In this document: one piece after another, positions 1-7,852 of the stretch
How positions within the stretch are numbered: position 1 is the first letter of the stretch
How the letters are laid out: each line of letters begins with the position of its first letter
Source of the DNA: an uncultured bacterium
Lineage (GTDB): Bacteria; Pseudomonadota; Gammaproteobacteria; Burkholderiales; Burkholderiaceae_F
NCBI GenBank assembly: GCA_905215795.1
Contig: CAJMRV010000042.1
Coordinates: forward strand, 1-10,473
Direction of reading: 5' to 3'
Length of the DNA: 10,473 nt
Made by a program: the position numbers and the translations under genes
The notes under the pieces: model-generated
What the model saw: the letters and a program-made list of their open reading frames with translations, nothing else
Databases searched by the model: none
What the model was told of the DNA's origin: nothing

Positions 1-38
1 CCCCCTGCGCCGGCGCTCCCTTTGAAAAACTCGGCACA

Positions 39-2417
39 ATGAACTCCGACCATCTCGATCAACAGGTCACGGACACCTTCCAGAAACTCAACGCGCCCCA
101 CCAGAAGCGCACGATGTCCCGCTTCGGGATCTACATCTCGTGGGCCTCGCTGCTCCTGCTCGCGGGCTGCCTCGTGCTCGTGGCCATCTACATCAACGAA
201 CTCGACCAGAGGGCCGAGCAGATCCGCCTGCACCAGTCGGTCACCCAGGTCGCCAAGACGGTCGAGACGCGTCTGACCCGGACGGTCGAACTCCTCAAAA
301 AGGCGAGCGTGCGCCTGATCCACATCCCGAGCGTGCAGACGAGCCTCTCGAGCGTCGAGCTCGCCGCCGCGGGCGTGATGCACGAGCGCCGCGAAATCAT
401 CGAGATGTCGATCGTCGACAAGAACGACGAGGTGACCCGCCACTGGGTGAGTCCCTCGAACAACTCGATCGTCACCCGCCACGTGGGCGACAAGATCACC
501 GACCCCGAACTGCGCCAGGCCGTCGCCAAGGTGATGCGCGGGGACACCTTCTACATCTCCGCCCCGTTCACGATCGACCACAAGCCCTTCGCGTTCGTCA
601 ACGTCATCGTCCCGACGATGGCCGGCAACCAGGTCGTCCTCGCCCGCATCAACCTCACGCGGATGATCAACGAGACGGCCGACTACACGGACAACGCCAG
701 CTACGTCTTCTACATCGAACGCGACGGCGAGCCGCTCATCGACCGCGGCGCCATGGCCGACAAGTTCCAGGCCCAGGCCCTCAAGAGCGCCGTGCGCATC
801 ACGGCCTTCAACAGCCCGACCTTCCGCCTGGTGGGCCTGAGCTACCGCCACAACCTCTTCAACACGAGCAACGCGAGCCTCTGGACGATGGCCGGGCTCG
901 CCTTCCTCCTGATCGCGGCCCTCTTCCTGCTCATCTACTACCAGCGCCAGCAGCACCGCGCCCACCAGCGCCTCTCGGCGGAGTACGCCCTGCGCGTGGC
1001 GATCAGCGAGTCCGCGATGGCGGGCCTCCGTGTGACCGACCGCAACGGCCGGATCCTCTTCGTGAATGAAACGTTCACTCGCCTCGTCGGCTACAGCACC
1101 TCCGAGTTGATCGGCCGCTCGATGCCCTACCCCTACTGGGACGACTCCGTGACGGCCATGAAGGAGAGCGTGCTCTCGCATCCCAACGAGCCCCTCCAGC
1201 AGTCGCTCGAGATCCGTGTCCGCCGCAAGGACGGCCTCGTCTTCGACGCCCAGATCAACGTCTCGCCGCTCCTCAATGAGAACAAGCGCCTGATCGGCTG
1301 GGTGGGCGAACTCTACGACATCACCGAGCAGAAGCGCGCCCGCGAACGGATGCGCGCCGCCCACGAGCGCTTCACGCGCGTCGTGCAGTCGATGAACTCG
1401 GCGATCTGCGTGGTGCGCCGCGTCGACGGCGTCGCCACGATCCTCTTCAACAACGCCCCGTACGAACAACTCCTCGGCCGCAACGCCAACGGCGCGGAAC
1501 GCCTCATCGACCTCGTCAAGGCCATCCCGCGCACGATCAGCCGCGAGGGGATCTTCGACGAGGTGACCCAGCGCTGGTTCGACGCCCGCATGCAGACGAT
1601 CACCTGGACGGACGACCAGCCCGCCCAGATGCTCATCGCCACGGACATCACCGGCCAGCGCGAAACCGAGCTCGCCCTGGAGGCCCAGCTCAGGCGCAGC
1701 GAAACCACGCAGCGCCTCGTGACCATGGGCGAGATGGCCAGCTCGCTCGCCCACGAGCTCAACCAGCCGCTCGCCGCGATCTCCAACTACGCCTCCGGCG
1801 CCGAGTTCATGCTCACCGCCGGGAAGCTCTCCACGGAGAGCACCGTCGAGGCGCTCACGAAGATCAACAAGCAGGCCAAGCGCGCCGCGCTCATCATCAA
1901 GCGGATCCGCGGATTCGCCAAGAGGAGCGACCCCCAGCTCATGCCCATCCGTGCGGAGACGGTCGTGAGCGAAACCATGGAGCTCGCGCAGATCCAGGCC
2001 GCCAAGCTCCGTTCGGAGATCCACATCGACATGCCCGAAGAGCTCCCGACGATCCGGGGCGACGCGGTCATGCTCGAACAGCTTCTCCTGAACATCCTCA
2101 AGAACGCCATGGAGGCCTCCAAGAAGGAAAACCACACCAAGAGCCACGTCGAGCTCACCGTCAAGGAGAGCGAGGACGGGGAGTTCGTGCTGTTCTCGAT
2201 CCAGGACCACGGTCCCGGGATCTCCGACGAGAACAAGACGCGCCTGTTCGACGCCTTCTTCTCCACCAAGGACGAAGGCATGGGCATGGGCCTCAACATC
2301 TGCCGCTCGATCGTCGAGCTGCATCAGGGCCGCATCCGCATCACGGACACCCCGGGCGGCGGCGCGACGTTCACGTTCAGCGTCCCCGTCTGCCGCGGAG
2401 AAGTTTCTCCGACGTGA
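39..2417 (+). CDS. Membrane sensor histidine kinase with two PAS-like regions, DctS/FixL-type
   Basis: Inner-membrane sensor kinase of a two-component system, 792 residues. Visible in order: a membrane segment at about 31-52, a periplasmic sensor region of about 230 residues, a second membrane segment at about 281-301, a PAS domain at about 312-430 (with 'PYPYW' and a PAC-like 'RRKDG' strand), a second PAS-like region at about 440-540, then the kinase core. The phosphoacceptor is His572 in 'SLAHELNQPLAA'. The N box holds Asn685/Asn689, the G1 box is 'DHGPGIS' at 723-729, and the F/G2 boxes are at about 738-752. This is the DctB/DctS/FixL type of core. The FixJ-like partner follows after a 50-base gap, so phosphotransfer to it is the obvious inference. 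No good Shine-Dalgarno site precedes ATG 39. An in-frame ATG at 114 would give a shorter cytoplasmic tail before the first membrane segment and may be the real start. The ligand is unknown. I recall similar kinases near aceE in Burkholderiales, which cannot be verified here. Confidence 0.9.
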   Translation: MNSDHLDQQVTDTFQKLNAPHQKRTMSRFGIYISWASLLLLAGCLVLVAIYINELDQRAEQIRLHQSVTQVAKTVETRLTRTVELLKKASVRLIHIPSVQTSLSSVELAAAGVMHERREIIEMSIVDKNDEVTRHWVSPSNNSIVTRHVGDKITDPELRQAVAKVMRGDTFYISAPFTIDHKPFAFVNVIVPTMAGNQVVLARINLTRMINETADYTDNASYVFYIERDGEPLIDRGAMADKFQAQALKSAVRITAFNSPTFRLVGLSYRHNLFNTSNASLWTMAGLAFLLIAALFLLIYYQRQQHRAHQRLSAEYALRVAISESAMAGLRVTDRNGRILFVNETFTRLVGYSTSELIGRSMPYPYWDDSVTAMKESVLSHPNEPLQQSLEIRVRRKDGLVFDAQINVSPLLNENKRLIGWVGELYDITEQKRARERMRAAHERFTRVVQSMNSAICVVRRVDGVATILFNNAPYEQLLGRNANGAERLIDLVKAIPRTISREGIFDEVTQRWFDARMQTITWTDDQPAQMLIATDITGQRETELALEAQLRRSETTQRLVTMGEMASSLAHELNQPLAAISNYASGAEFMLTAGKLSTESTVEALTKINKQAKRAALIIKRIRGFAKRSDPQLMPIRAETVVSETMELAQIQAAKLRSEIHIDMPEELPTIRGDAVMLEQLLLNILKNAMEASKKENHTKSHVELTVKESEDGEFVLFSIQDHGPGISDENKTRLFDAFFSTKDEGMGMGLNICRSIVELHQGRIRITDTPGGGATFTFSVPVCRGEVSPT

Positions 2418-2432
2418 CTTGATTTCCTGTTG

Positions 2433-2438
2433 TAAAAT
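2433..2438 (+). promoter_or_regulatory. Possible -10 element upstream of the response regulator
   Basis: TAAAAT lies in an AT-rich island (about 2419-2442) between the kinase stop and the regulator start, in otherwise very GC-rich DNA. No convincing -35 box lies 16-18 bases upstream, so this is a weak call. If real, the regulator can be transcribed separately from the kinase. Confidence 0.3.
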
Positions 2439-2467
2439 TAACCACACCCCTCATGGAGAGAGAACTA

Positions 2468-3118
2468 ATGTCAGACTTAACTATGGATACTCCCGAAACC
2501 CTCGGCACCGTATACGTCGTCGACGACGACGAAGCGGTCCGCGACTCGCTGAAGTGGCTTCTCGAAGCCAATGACTACCGCGTCGAGATCTACGACAGCG
2601 GCGAGAGCTTCATCGCCAACTTCGACCAGAACGCCATCGCCATCCTCGTGCTCGACGTGCGCATGGACGGCATGAGCGGCCTCGAGGTTCAGGAACACCT
2701 CCTCAAGCGTGAAGCGGACATTCCCATCATCTTCATCACCGGCCACGGCGACGTCAGCATGGCCGTCAACGCCCTCAAGCGCGGCGCCGTCGACTTCATC
2801 GAAAAGCCCTTCGAACAGGCCGCCCTCAAGCAGCTCGTCGAGACGATGCTCCGCACCGCCCGCGAACGCCGCATGGAGAAGGAGCGCCGCACGCTCAACC
2901 AGTCCCTGATCGACAAGCTCACCCCGCGTGAACAGCAGGTTCTCGAACGCATCGTGAGCGGCCGCCTCAACAAGCAGATCGCCGACGACCTCGGCATCTC
3001 GATCAAGACCGTCGAAGCGCACCGCGCCTCGATCATGGACAAGACCAATTCGGGCACCGTCGCCGACCTCATGCGCGTCGTGATGGACACCAACGCCATC
3101 GACCCGAAGAAGAAGTAA
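2468..3118 (+). CDS. FixJ/DctR-family response regulator (receiver plus LuxR-type HTH)
   Basis: Cytoplasmic transcription regulator, 216 residues from the chosen start, the normal length for the FixJ/NarL-like family. The N-terminal receiver domain (about 13-130) has the acidic pair Asp20/Asp21, the phosphoacceptor Asp63 in 'LVLDVRM', Thr91 in 'FITGHGD' and Lys113 in 'IEKPF'. A linker leads to a LuxR-type helix-turn-helix at about 150-200, beginning 'LTPREQQVLERI' and including 'ISIKTVEAHR'. I chose ATG 2468 because GGAGAGAGA at 2455-2463 stands at the right distance before it. The ATG at 2453 lies beside that motif, has no site of its own and would add only five residues (MEREL). It is the likely partner of the kinase just upstream and ends before a strong terminator, so the pair forms one regulatory unit. 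Target genes are not identifiable here. Confidence 0.92.
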   Translation: MSDLTMDTPETLGTVYVVDDDEAVRDSLKWLLEANDYRVEIYDSGESFIANFDQNAIAILVLDVRMDGMSGLEVQEHLLKREADIPIIFITGHGDVSMAVNALKRGAVDFIEKPFEQAALKQLVETMLRTARERRMEKERRTLNQSLIDKLTPREQQVLERIVSGRLNKQIADDLGISIKTVEAHRASIMDKTNSGTVADLMRVVMDTNAIDPKKK

Positions 3119-3149
3119 GCTTCCCCAGGAAGAAGACCTCTTTCCCCGA

Positions 3150-3188
3150 AGCCCCGGTTTCAAGCCGAACCGGGGCTCGATTTCTTTT
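3150..3188 (+). terminator. Intrinsic terminator after the response regulator
   Basis: A perfect 10-base-pair stem, AGCCCCGGTT (3150-3159) with AACCGGGGCT (3168-3177), has an 8-base loop and is followed by a T-rich run TTTCTTTT at 3181-3188. It is a textbook Rho-independent terminator, 31 bases after the regulator stop. It separates the two-component genes from folD, whose Shine-Dalgarno site begins almost immediately afterwards. Transcription of folD must therefore come from read-through or from an unrecognised promoter in or near this short gap. Confidence 0.85.
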
Positions 3189-3204
3189 GAAAGGACACGA
3201 AAAC

Positions 3205-4068
3205 ATGACCGCCAACCTCATCGACGGGAAAGCCCTGTCCCAATCGATCCTCGAGGGACTGCGCGAACGCGCCGCCCGTCTCGCCGAAACCGCCCACCAG
3301 CCCGCCCTCGCCGTCGTCCTCGTCGGCGAAGACCCCGCCAGCAAAGTCTACGTGCGCAACAAGGTGCGCGCCTGCGAGAAGGTCGGGATCCGCTCCGTCG
3401 AGCACCGCCTCGGCGCCGACACGACCGAGGAGGAGCTCCTCGGCCTGATCGACCGTCTCAACGCCGACCCGCTGATCGACGGCATCCTCGTGCAGCTCCC
3501 GCTCCCGCCGCACCTCTCCTCGAGCCTCGTGATCGACGCGATCGCCCCTGAAAAGGACGTCGACGGCTTCCACGTGGCGAGCGCCGGGGCGCTCCTCACC
3601 GGACGCCCGGGCTTCCTCCCGTGCACGCCCTACGGCGTCATGAAGCTGCTCGAAGCAGCCGGGTGCGACCCCGAAGGCAAGCACGCCGTCGTCGTGGGCC
3701 GCTCCAACATCGTCGGCAAGCCCCAGGCGCTCCTCCTCCTTGAGAAGAACGCCACAGTGACGATCGCCCACAGCCGCACGCCCGACCTCGCCGAAGTGAC
3801 CCGCCGCGCCGACATCATCGTCATGGCCGTGGGCCGCGCGAAGATGCTCAAGGGCGACATGGTCAAGCCCGGCGCCGTCGTGATCGACGTGGGCATGAAC
3901 CGCGACGAGGAGGGCCGCCTCTGCGGCGACGTCGAACGCGAATCGGTCGAGGCCGTCGCCGGCGCCCTCACGCCCGTTCCGGGCGGCGTGGGGCCGATGA
4001 CGATCGCCATGCTCATGACCAACACGATCGAGGCGCTCGAGCGCCGCGTGGCCGCCGGCCGCGCCTGA
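3205..4068 (+). CDS. folD: Bifunctional methylenetetrahydrofolate dehydrogenase/cyclohydrolase
   Basis: Cytoplasmic enzyme of one-carbon metabolism, 287 residues (usual FolD length). It oxidises 5,10-methylene-THF with NADP+ and hydrolyses the methenyl form to 10-formyl-THF, feeding purine and formyl-Met-tRNA synthesis. The active-site signature 'YVRNK' has Tyr49 and the catalytic Lys53. Other motifs are 'QLPLP' at 97-101, 'KDVDGFH' at about 117-123, 'PCTPYGV' at 139-145, the nucleotide-binding 'GRSNIVGKP' at 165-173 and the terminal signature 'PVPGGVGPMT' at 257-266. The segment 'FHVASAGAL' replaces the common 'FHPxNVGxL', as I recall for Burkholderiales FolD proteins. I chose ATG 3205 because AAGGA at 3191-3195 sits 9 bases upstream. 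A TTG six codons earlier is unnecessary and falls in the terminator's T run. It is probably constitutive. Confidence 0.96.
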   Translation: MTANLIDGKALSQSILEGLRERAARLAETAHQPALAVVLVGEDPASKVYVRNKVRACEKVGIRSVEHRLGADTTEEELLGLIDRLNADPLIDGILVQLPLPPHLSSSLVIDAIAPEKDVDGFHVASAGALLTGRPGFLPCTPYGVMKLLEAAGCDPEGKHAVVVGRSNIVGKPQALLLLEKNATVTIAHSRTPDLAEVTRRADIIVMAVGRAKMLKGDMVKPGAVVIDVGMNRDEEGRLCGDVERESVEAVAGALTPVPGGVGPMTIAMLMTNTIEALERRVAAGRA

Positions 4069-4085
4069 CGCTTCGTCACGATTGT

Positions 4086-4107
4086 CCCGGCGGCGGAGTC
4101 CGCCGGG
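4086..4107 (+). terminator. GC-rich hairpin after folD, possible weak terminator
   Basis: CCCGGCGG (4086-4093) pairs perfectly with CCGCCGGG (4100-4107) around a 6-base loop, 17 bases after the folD stop. It is not followed by a T run; only a short TTT occurs at 4121-4123. It could pause polymerase, protect the mRNA 3' end, or end transcription only with help. A possible -10 box for prlC, TAAGAT at 4123-4128, lies just downstream. Confidence 0.35.
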
Positions 4108-4171
4108 GAACGGGGAGTGGTTTAAGATAAGAACCATTCCCCTTTTTTGAACCCGATTCCTGAGGAACCAA

Positions 4172-6196
4172 ATGTCTGAAAACCCACTTCTGAGCATCAC
4201 CGACCTCGTCGACTACGCGGCCATCCGCCCCGAACACGTCGAGCCCGCCGTCAAGGAGCTCCTCGGAAACGCCTCCGCGACGCTCGAGACCGTCACGGCG
4301 GAGGACGTCCCCGCCACCTGGGAGGCCGTCCTCGAACCGCTCGAGGAGAGCCAGGAGAAGCTCGGCCGCGCCTGGGGCGCCGTGACCCACCTGCAGAGCG
4401 TCGTCGACACGCCCGCGCTGCGCGACGCCGTCAACGGCATGCTCCCCGCCGTGGCCTCCTTCTCGATCGACATGAGCCAAAACATCCCGCTCATGAAGAA
4501 GATCCGCGCGATTCGCGAGGGCGGGGCCTATGAGGGCCTCTCCCCGGTGCGCCGCCGCCTGATCGACCGCGAACTGCGCGACTTCCACCTCGCCGGCGCC
4601 GACCTCCCGGAGGAGAAGCGCGCCCGCGTCAAGGAGATCGGTGAGAAGCTCGCCCAACTGAGCCAGTCCTTCAGCGAACACCTCCTCGACGCCACCAACG
4701 GCTGGTCCCTCACGGTGCGCGACCGCTACCGCCTGCGCGGCCTCCCCGAGAACGACCTCGCCTTCCTCGCCTCCGCCGCCGAAGCCGCCGGCGAGAAGGG
4801 CTGGAGGATCACGCTGCACTATCCCTCCTACCTCCCCGTGATGAAGTACGCCGAGGACCGTGAGCTGCGCCGCGAGGTGCACCACGCCTTCGCGACCCGC
4901 GCCTCCGACCTCACTGATCCGAAGTGGGACAACACTCCGCTCATGGACGAGATCCTCGCGCTTCGCGCCGAAGAAGCCGCACTCCTCGGCTTCAGGAACT
5001 ACGGCGAGGAGTCCCTCGCCACGAAGATGGCCGACACCCCCGAGGAGGTCTGCGCCTTCCTGCGTGAACTCGCCGCGAAGGCCCGTCCGTTCGCGCTCCG
5101 GGACAAGGCCGACCTCGAGGCGTTCGCCGCCTCCGAACTCGGCATCGAGAAGCTCGAGCCCTGGGACATCGCCTGGGCCTCCGAGAAACTCCGCCGCGCC
5201 CGCTACGACTACAGCGACAGCGAGGTGCGTGAGTACTTCACCGAACCCACCGTCTTCAAGGGGCTCTTCAACCTCGCGGGCGCCCTCTACGGGATCGAGA
5301 TCCGTCCGGCCGAGGCGAGCGTCTGGCACCCCGACGTCAAGTACTTCGAAGTGCTCCGCAACGGCGAAGTCATCGCCTCCTTCTACGCCGACCTCTACGC
5401 CCGAGAAGGCAAGCGCCAGGGCGCCTGGATGAACGACGACCGCACGAGGAAGCTCGTCGACGGGCGCATCGTCACCCCGACGGCGTTCCTCGTCTGCAAC
5501 TTCGCCCACGGCGTCGACGGCGAGGCGGCCACGCTCACCCACGACGACGTCACGACGCTCTTCCACGAGTTCGGACACTGCCTGCACCACCTGCTCACCG
5601 AACAGGTCGAGCCGGGCGTGGCCGGGATCAACGGCGTGGAATGGGACGCCGTGGAGCTGCCCAGCCAGTTCATGGAGAACTTCGCCTGGGAGTGGGAGGT
5701 CGTCGAGAAGATCTCCGCCCACAAGAAGACGGGCGAACCGCTCCCGCGCGCGCTCTTCGACAAGATGCTCGCCGCGAAGAACTTCCAGAGCGGCCTCTTC
5801 TGCCTGCGCCAGATCGAATTCGGCCTCTTCGACATGCTCATCCACACGACGCCCTCGCCCGACGTCATGGGGATCCTCAAGAACGTGCGCGACGAAATCG
5901 CCGTCTGGGAACCCGCCCCCTACAACCGCTTCCCGCAGAGCTTCTCGCACATCTTCGCGGGGGGCTACGCCGCCGGCTACTACAGCTACAAGTGGGCCGA
6001 AGTGCTCTCCTCGGACGCCTTCGCCGCCTTCGAGGAGACCGGCGTGACGAACCCCGAGACGGGCCGCCGTTTCTTGAAGGAGATCCTCGGACGCGGTTCG
6101 AGCCGCGACGCCATGGACAACTTCGTCGCGTTCCGTGGCCGCCGCCCGACGCTCGACGCGCTCCTGCGCCACTCGGGCATGACCGAGCAGAAGTGA
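4172..6196 (+). CDS. prlC: Oligopeptidase A, M3-family zinc metallopeptidase
   Basis: Cytosolic oligopeptidase, 674 residues, close to the roughly 680 of Escherichia coli PrlC (OpdA). The family degrades short peptides released by ATP-dependent proteases and cleaved signal peptides. The zinc site is HEFGH at 465-469 within 'TTLFHEFGHCLHHLLT', with His465 and His469 as ligands and Glu466 as catalytic base. The third ligand is Glu495 in 'WDAVELPSQF', at the spacing expected for M3 peptidases. Near the C-terminus 'GGYAAGYYSYKWAE' carries the His/Tyr-region signature that closes over substrate. There is no signal peptide, in keeping with a cytoplasmic enzyme. GAGGA at 4162-4166 is a suitable Shine-Dalgarno site for ATG 4172. 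It stands between folD and xth with about 100-140 bases on each side, so it is probably a single-gene unit. The whole family length is present, with no sign of damage. Confidence 0.95.
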   Translation: MSENPLLSITDLVDYAAIRPEHVEPAVKELLGNASATLETVTAEDVPATWEAVLEPLEESQEKLGRAWGAVTHLQSVVDTPALRDAVNGMLPAVASFSIDMSQNIPLMKKIRAIREGGAYEGLSPVRRRLIDRELRDFHLAGADLPEEKRARVKEIGEKLAQLSQSFSEHLLDATNGWSLTVRDRYRLRGLPENDLAFLASAAEAAGEKGWRITLHYPSYLPVMKYAEDRELRREVHHAFATRASDLTDPKWDNTPLMDEILALRAEEAALLGFRNYGEESLATKMADTPEEVCAFLRELAAKARPFALRDKADLEAFAASELGIEKLEPWDIAWASEKLRRARYDYSDSEVREYFTEPTVFKGLFNLAGALYGIEIRPAEASVWHPDVKYFEVLRNGEVIASFYADLYAREGKRQGAWMNDDRTRKLVDGRIVTPTAFLVCNFAHGVDGEAATLTHDDVTTLFHEFGHCLHHLLTEQVEPGVAGINGVEWDAVELPSQFMENFAWEWEVVEKISAHKKTGEPLPRALFDKMLAAKNFQSGLFCLRQIEFGLFDMLIHTTPSPDVMGILKNVRDEIAVWEPAPYNRFPQSFSHIFAGGYAAGYYSYKWAEVLSSDAFAAFEETGVTNPETGRRFLKEILGRGSSRDAMDNFVAFRGRRPTLDALLRHSGMTEQK

Positions 6197-6227
6197 TCGT
6201 CGACGACGACCGCACGCCCTGAAGACA

Positions 6228-6255
6228 CGGCCGCGCCCCCTCGGGAGCGCGGCCG
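6228..6255 (+). terminator. Hairpin after prlC, probable terminator with a poor T run
   Basis: CGGCCGCGC (6228-6236) pairs perfectly with GCGCGGCCG (6247-6255), a 9-base-pair all-GC stem with a 10-base loop, about 30 bases after the prlC stop. The following bases (CGTTCGTTC) are only modestly T-rich, so termination may be incomplete. The xth promoter candidate follows about 35 bases later. Confidence 0.5.
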
Positions 6256-6288
6256 CGTTCGTTCATGTCCGGGCGATGACCTTGCCCC

Positions 6289-6306
6289 TATAATGGGAAA
6301 ATCCCA
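6289..6306 (+). promoter_or_regulatory. xth promoter -10 box with overlapping palindrome
   Basis: TATAAT at 6289-6294 is a perfect sigma-70 -10 consensus, 39 bases before the xth start codon. The best -35 candidate, ATGTCC at 6265-6270 with an 18-base spacer, matches only three of six consensus positions. The last base of the -10 begins a 13-base palindrome, TGGGA-AAA-TCCCA (6294-6306), covering the expected transcription start, where an operator could act. No known regulator is assigned. The promoter would drive xth and the regulator gene behind it. Confidence 0.5.
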
Positions 6307-6333
6307 ACGACCAGATCTGAAAGGAAAAAAACC

Positions 6334-7137
6334 GTGTCCACCATCACCCTCGCCTCCTGGAACGTGAACTCGCTCCGCGTCCGCCTGCCCCAGGTCCTCG
6401 ACTGGCTCGCCTCGAGCCGCACCGACGCCCTCGTGATCCAGGAGACCAAGCTCACCGACGACCAGTTCCCGCGGGCGGCCTTCGAGGAGGCGGGCATGCA
6501 CGTCCTCTTCACGGGACAGAAGACCTACAACGGCGTCGCGCTCGTCGCCAGGAAGGAGAGCTTCCGCCGCATCGAGCCGCTCGCCCTGAACCTGCCCGGG
6601 TATCCCGACGAACAAAAGCGCCTCGTCGAAGCGCGCCTTGAAACCCCGTCGGGGGCATCCCTCGTCTTCACGGGCGTCTACGTGCCCAACGGGAGCGAAC
6701 CCGGGACCCAGAAATACCTCTACAAGCTCGACTGGCTCGCCGCACTGGAAAGGCATCTAACGGACCGCCTCTCTGAAAACCCGAACCTCGTCATCGGCGG
6801 CGACTTCAACATCGCCCCCGCCGACATCGACTGTTGGAACCCCAAGCTCTTCGAGGGAGCCATCCTTGCGAGCGCCCCGGAGCGGCTGGCCTTCTCCCGT
6901 TTGCTCTCGCTCGGCCTCGTCGACAGCTTCCGCACCCTCAACCCCGGGAAAAACGACTTCTCCTGGTGGGACTACAGGAACCGCGCCTTCGACGCCAACG
7001 AAGGGGTGAGGATCGACCACCTCCTCGTCTCCCAAGCACTCGCCGACTCGATGAAGTCGGCGGCGGTGGACCGTCTCCCGAGGGCGAACAAGCAGCCCTC
7101 GGACCACGCCCCCGTCACACTCACCCTGGAGCTCTGA
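6334..7137 (+). CDS. xth: Exodeoxyribonuclease III / AP endonuclease
   Basis: DNA repair nuclease of the exonuclease III (ExoA/XthA) family, 267 residues, the normal length. It incises DNA at abasic sites and trims 3' ends in base excision repair, using Mg2+. Conserved residues seen are Asn10/Asn12 in 'SWNVNSLR', the metal ligand Glu37 in 'IQETKL', Tyr116 in 'YVPNGS', Asp157/Asn159 in 'GGDFNIAP', the 'FSWWDYR' segment at about 209-215 that faces the abasic site, Asp228 in 'IDHLLVS', and the final catalytic pair Asp257/His258 in 'SDHAPV'. The start is GTG at 6334, supported by AAGGA at 6321-6325 eight bases upstream and by family alignment. It is followed after 16 bases by a Crp-fold regulator gene, so the two are almost certainly cotranscribed. 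The product is intact and cytoplasmic. The symbol could equally be xthA or exoA. Confidence 0.95.
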   Translation: MSTITLASWNVNSLRVRLPQVLDWLASSRTDALVIQETKLTDDQFPRAAFEEAGMHVLFTGQKTYNGVALVARKESFRRIEPLALNLPGYPDEQKRLVEARLETPSGASLVFTGVYVPNGSEPGTQKYLYKLDWLAALERHLTDRLSENPNLVIGGDFNIAPADIDCWNPKLFEGAILASAPERLAFSRLLSLGLVDSFRTLNPGKNDFSWWDYRNRAFDANEGVRIDHLLVSQALADSMKSAAVDRLPRANKQPSDHAPVTLTLEL

Positions 7138-7153
7138 AGAAGGAGACCCGACG

Positions 7154-7852
7154 ATGGCCCAGTTCTTCACCGCCTACCCCTACATCCCCGCCGCCGAACC
7201 CGATTCGATACTGAAGGTGTTCCGCCGCTACGGGCGCGAGCGGGTGTTCAAGAAGGGCGAGGTGCTCAAGCCCGCCCACGAGAGCGGGCTCCTCTTCCTC
7301 GTCGAGGAAGGCGTCTGCGCCTACGTCCAGCTCGCGGAGACGCAGTCGGTGATCCCCTTCCTGCTCCTTCCCGGGCGCACTCTCGGTGACATCTCGCTTC
7401 TGGCGGGGTCCCACTACAAGATGGAATGGCGGGCGCTCTCGGACGGACGCCTCCTCGTCGTGCCGCCCACGGTGCTCACGCACGTCGTCCTGAGCGACCA
7501 CCAGCTCACGCTTGAGAAGATCAAACACATCATCTCCAAGGAGGAGGCCGCCCTCGAGGCGAAGGACGCCAACATGACGCTCCCCTCGGAGATGCGCCTG
7601 CGCCTCCTGATCATGGGTCTCCTCCTCGCGACGGACACGTACCGCGGCGAATGGATGGTGCTCCCCCACCGCCTCAACGCCGAAACGCTCGGCATGGTGG
7701 TGAGCCTCAACAGGACGAACGTCACGCGGCAGATCAGCGAATGGCGGCAGAAGGGACTCGCCCAGCGCGAGGGAGCCGACCTGCTCGTGCACAAGTCGCT
7801 TTTCAAGGGACTCGAGGACTGGCGAAAAAATCCCGACGATTCCGACGTCTGA
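7154..7852 (+). CDS. Crp/Fnr-family transcriptional regulator of unknown signal
   Basis: DNA-binding regulator of 232 residues with the two-part Crp layout: a cyclic-nucleotide-binding-like beta-roll at about 29-120 (including 'PGRTLGDISLLAG' at 73-85), a long dimer helix at about 115-140, and a winged helix-turn-helix at about 172-214, whose recognition helix lies near 'LNRTNVTRQISEWR'. The phosphate-binding Arg/Ser motif of true cAMP receptors is absent. The single cysteine (Cys54) rules out an FNR-type iron-sulfur cluster. It may therefore sense another ligand, bind as an apo-protein, or be a protein-interaction regulator. AGGAG at 7141-7145 gives a good start at ATG 7154. It is 16 bases downstream of xth, suggesting a shared transcript, but no direct link to DNA repair can be read from sequence. 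The next gene has its own promoter-like box. Confidence 0.85.
   Translation: MAQFFTAYPYIPAAEPDSILKVFRRYGRERVFKKGEVLKPAHESGLLFLVEEGVCAYVQLAETQSVIPFLLLPGRTLGDISLLAGSHYKMEWRALSDGRLLVVPPTVLTHVVLSDHQLTLEKIKHIISKEEAALEAKDANMTLPSEMRLRLLIMGLLLATDTYRGEWMVLPHRLNAETLGMVVSLNRTNVTRQISEWRQKGLAQREGADLLVHKSLFKGLEDWRKNPDDSDV

Noticed and set aside
2477..3163. Open frame of 228 codons antisense to the response regulator
   Set aside because: A composition-driven shadow rich in Val, Asp, Glu and Ala; the sense strand has a complete receiver and LuxR-type domain.
3187..3204. TTG start giving FolD six extra residues
   Set aside because: The TTG overlaps the terminator T run and the Shine-Dalgarno site itself; ATG 3205 is correctly spaced and gives the normal FolD N-terminus.
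3568..3600. FolD 'HVASAGAL' segment as a damaged active site
   Set aside because: It departs from the common 'HPxNVGxL', but I recall the same variant in Burkholderiales FolD proteins, and all catalytic motifs are intact.
3160..4200. Open frame of 346 codons antisense to folD
   Set aside because: His/Asp/Gly-rich shadow of the FolD codons, crossing a terminator and two intergenic gaps; no recognisable motif.
4076..6172. Long open frame of 698 codons antisense to prlC
   Set aside because: It mirrors prlC codons in a high-GC gene, reads as a Gly/Val/Glu/Leu/Ala-rich low-complexity product with no domain, and has no ribosome binding site. The M3 peptidase on the other strand is unmistakable.
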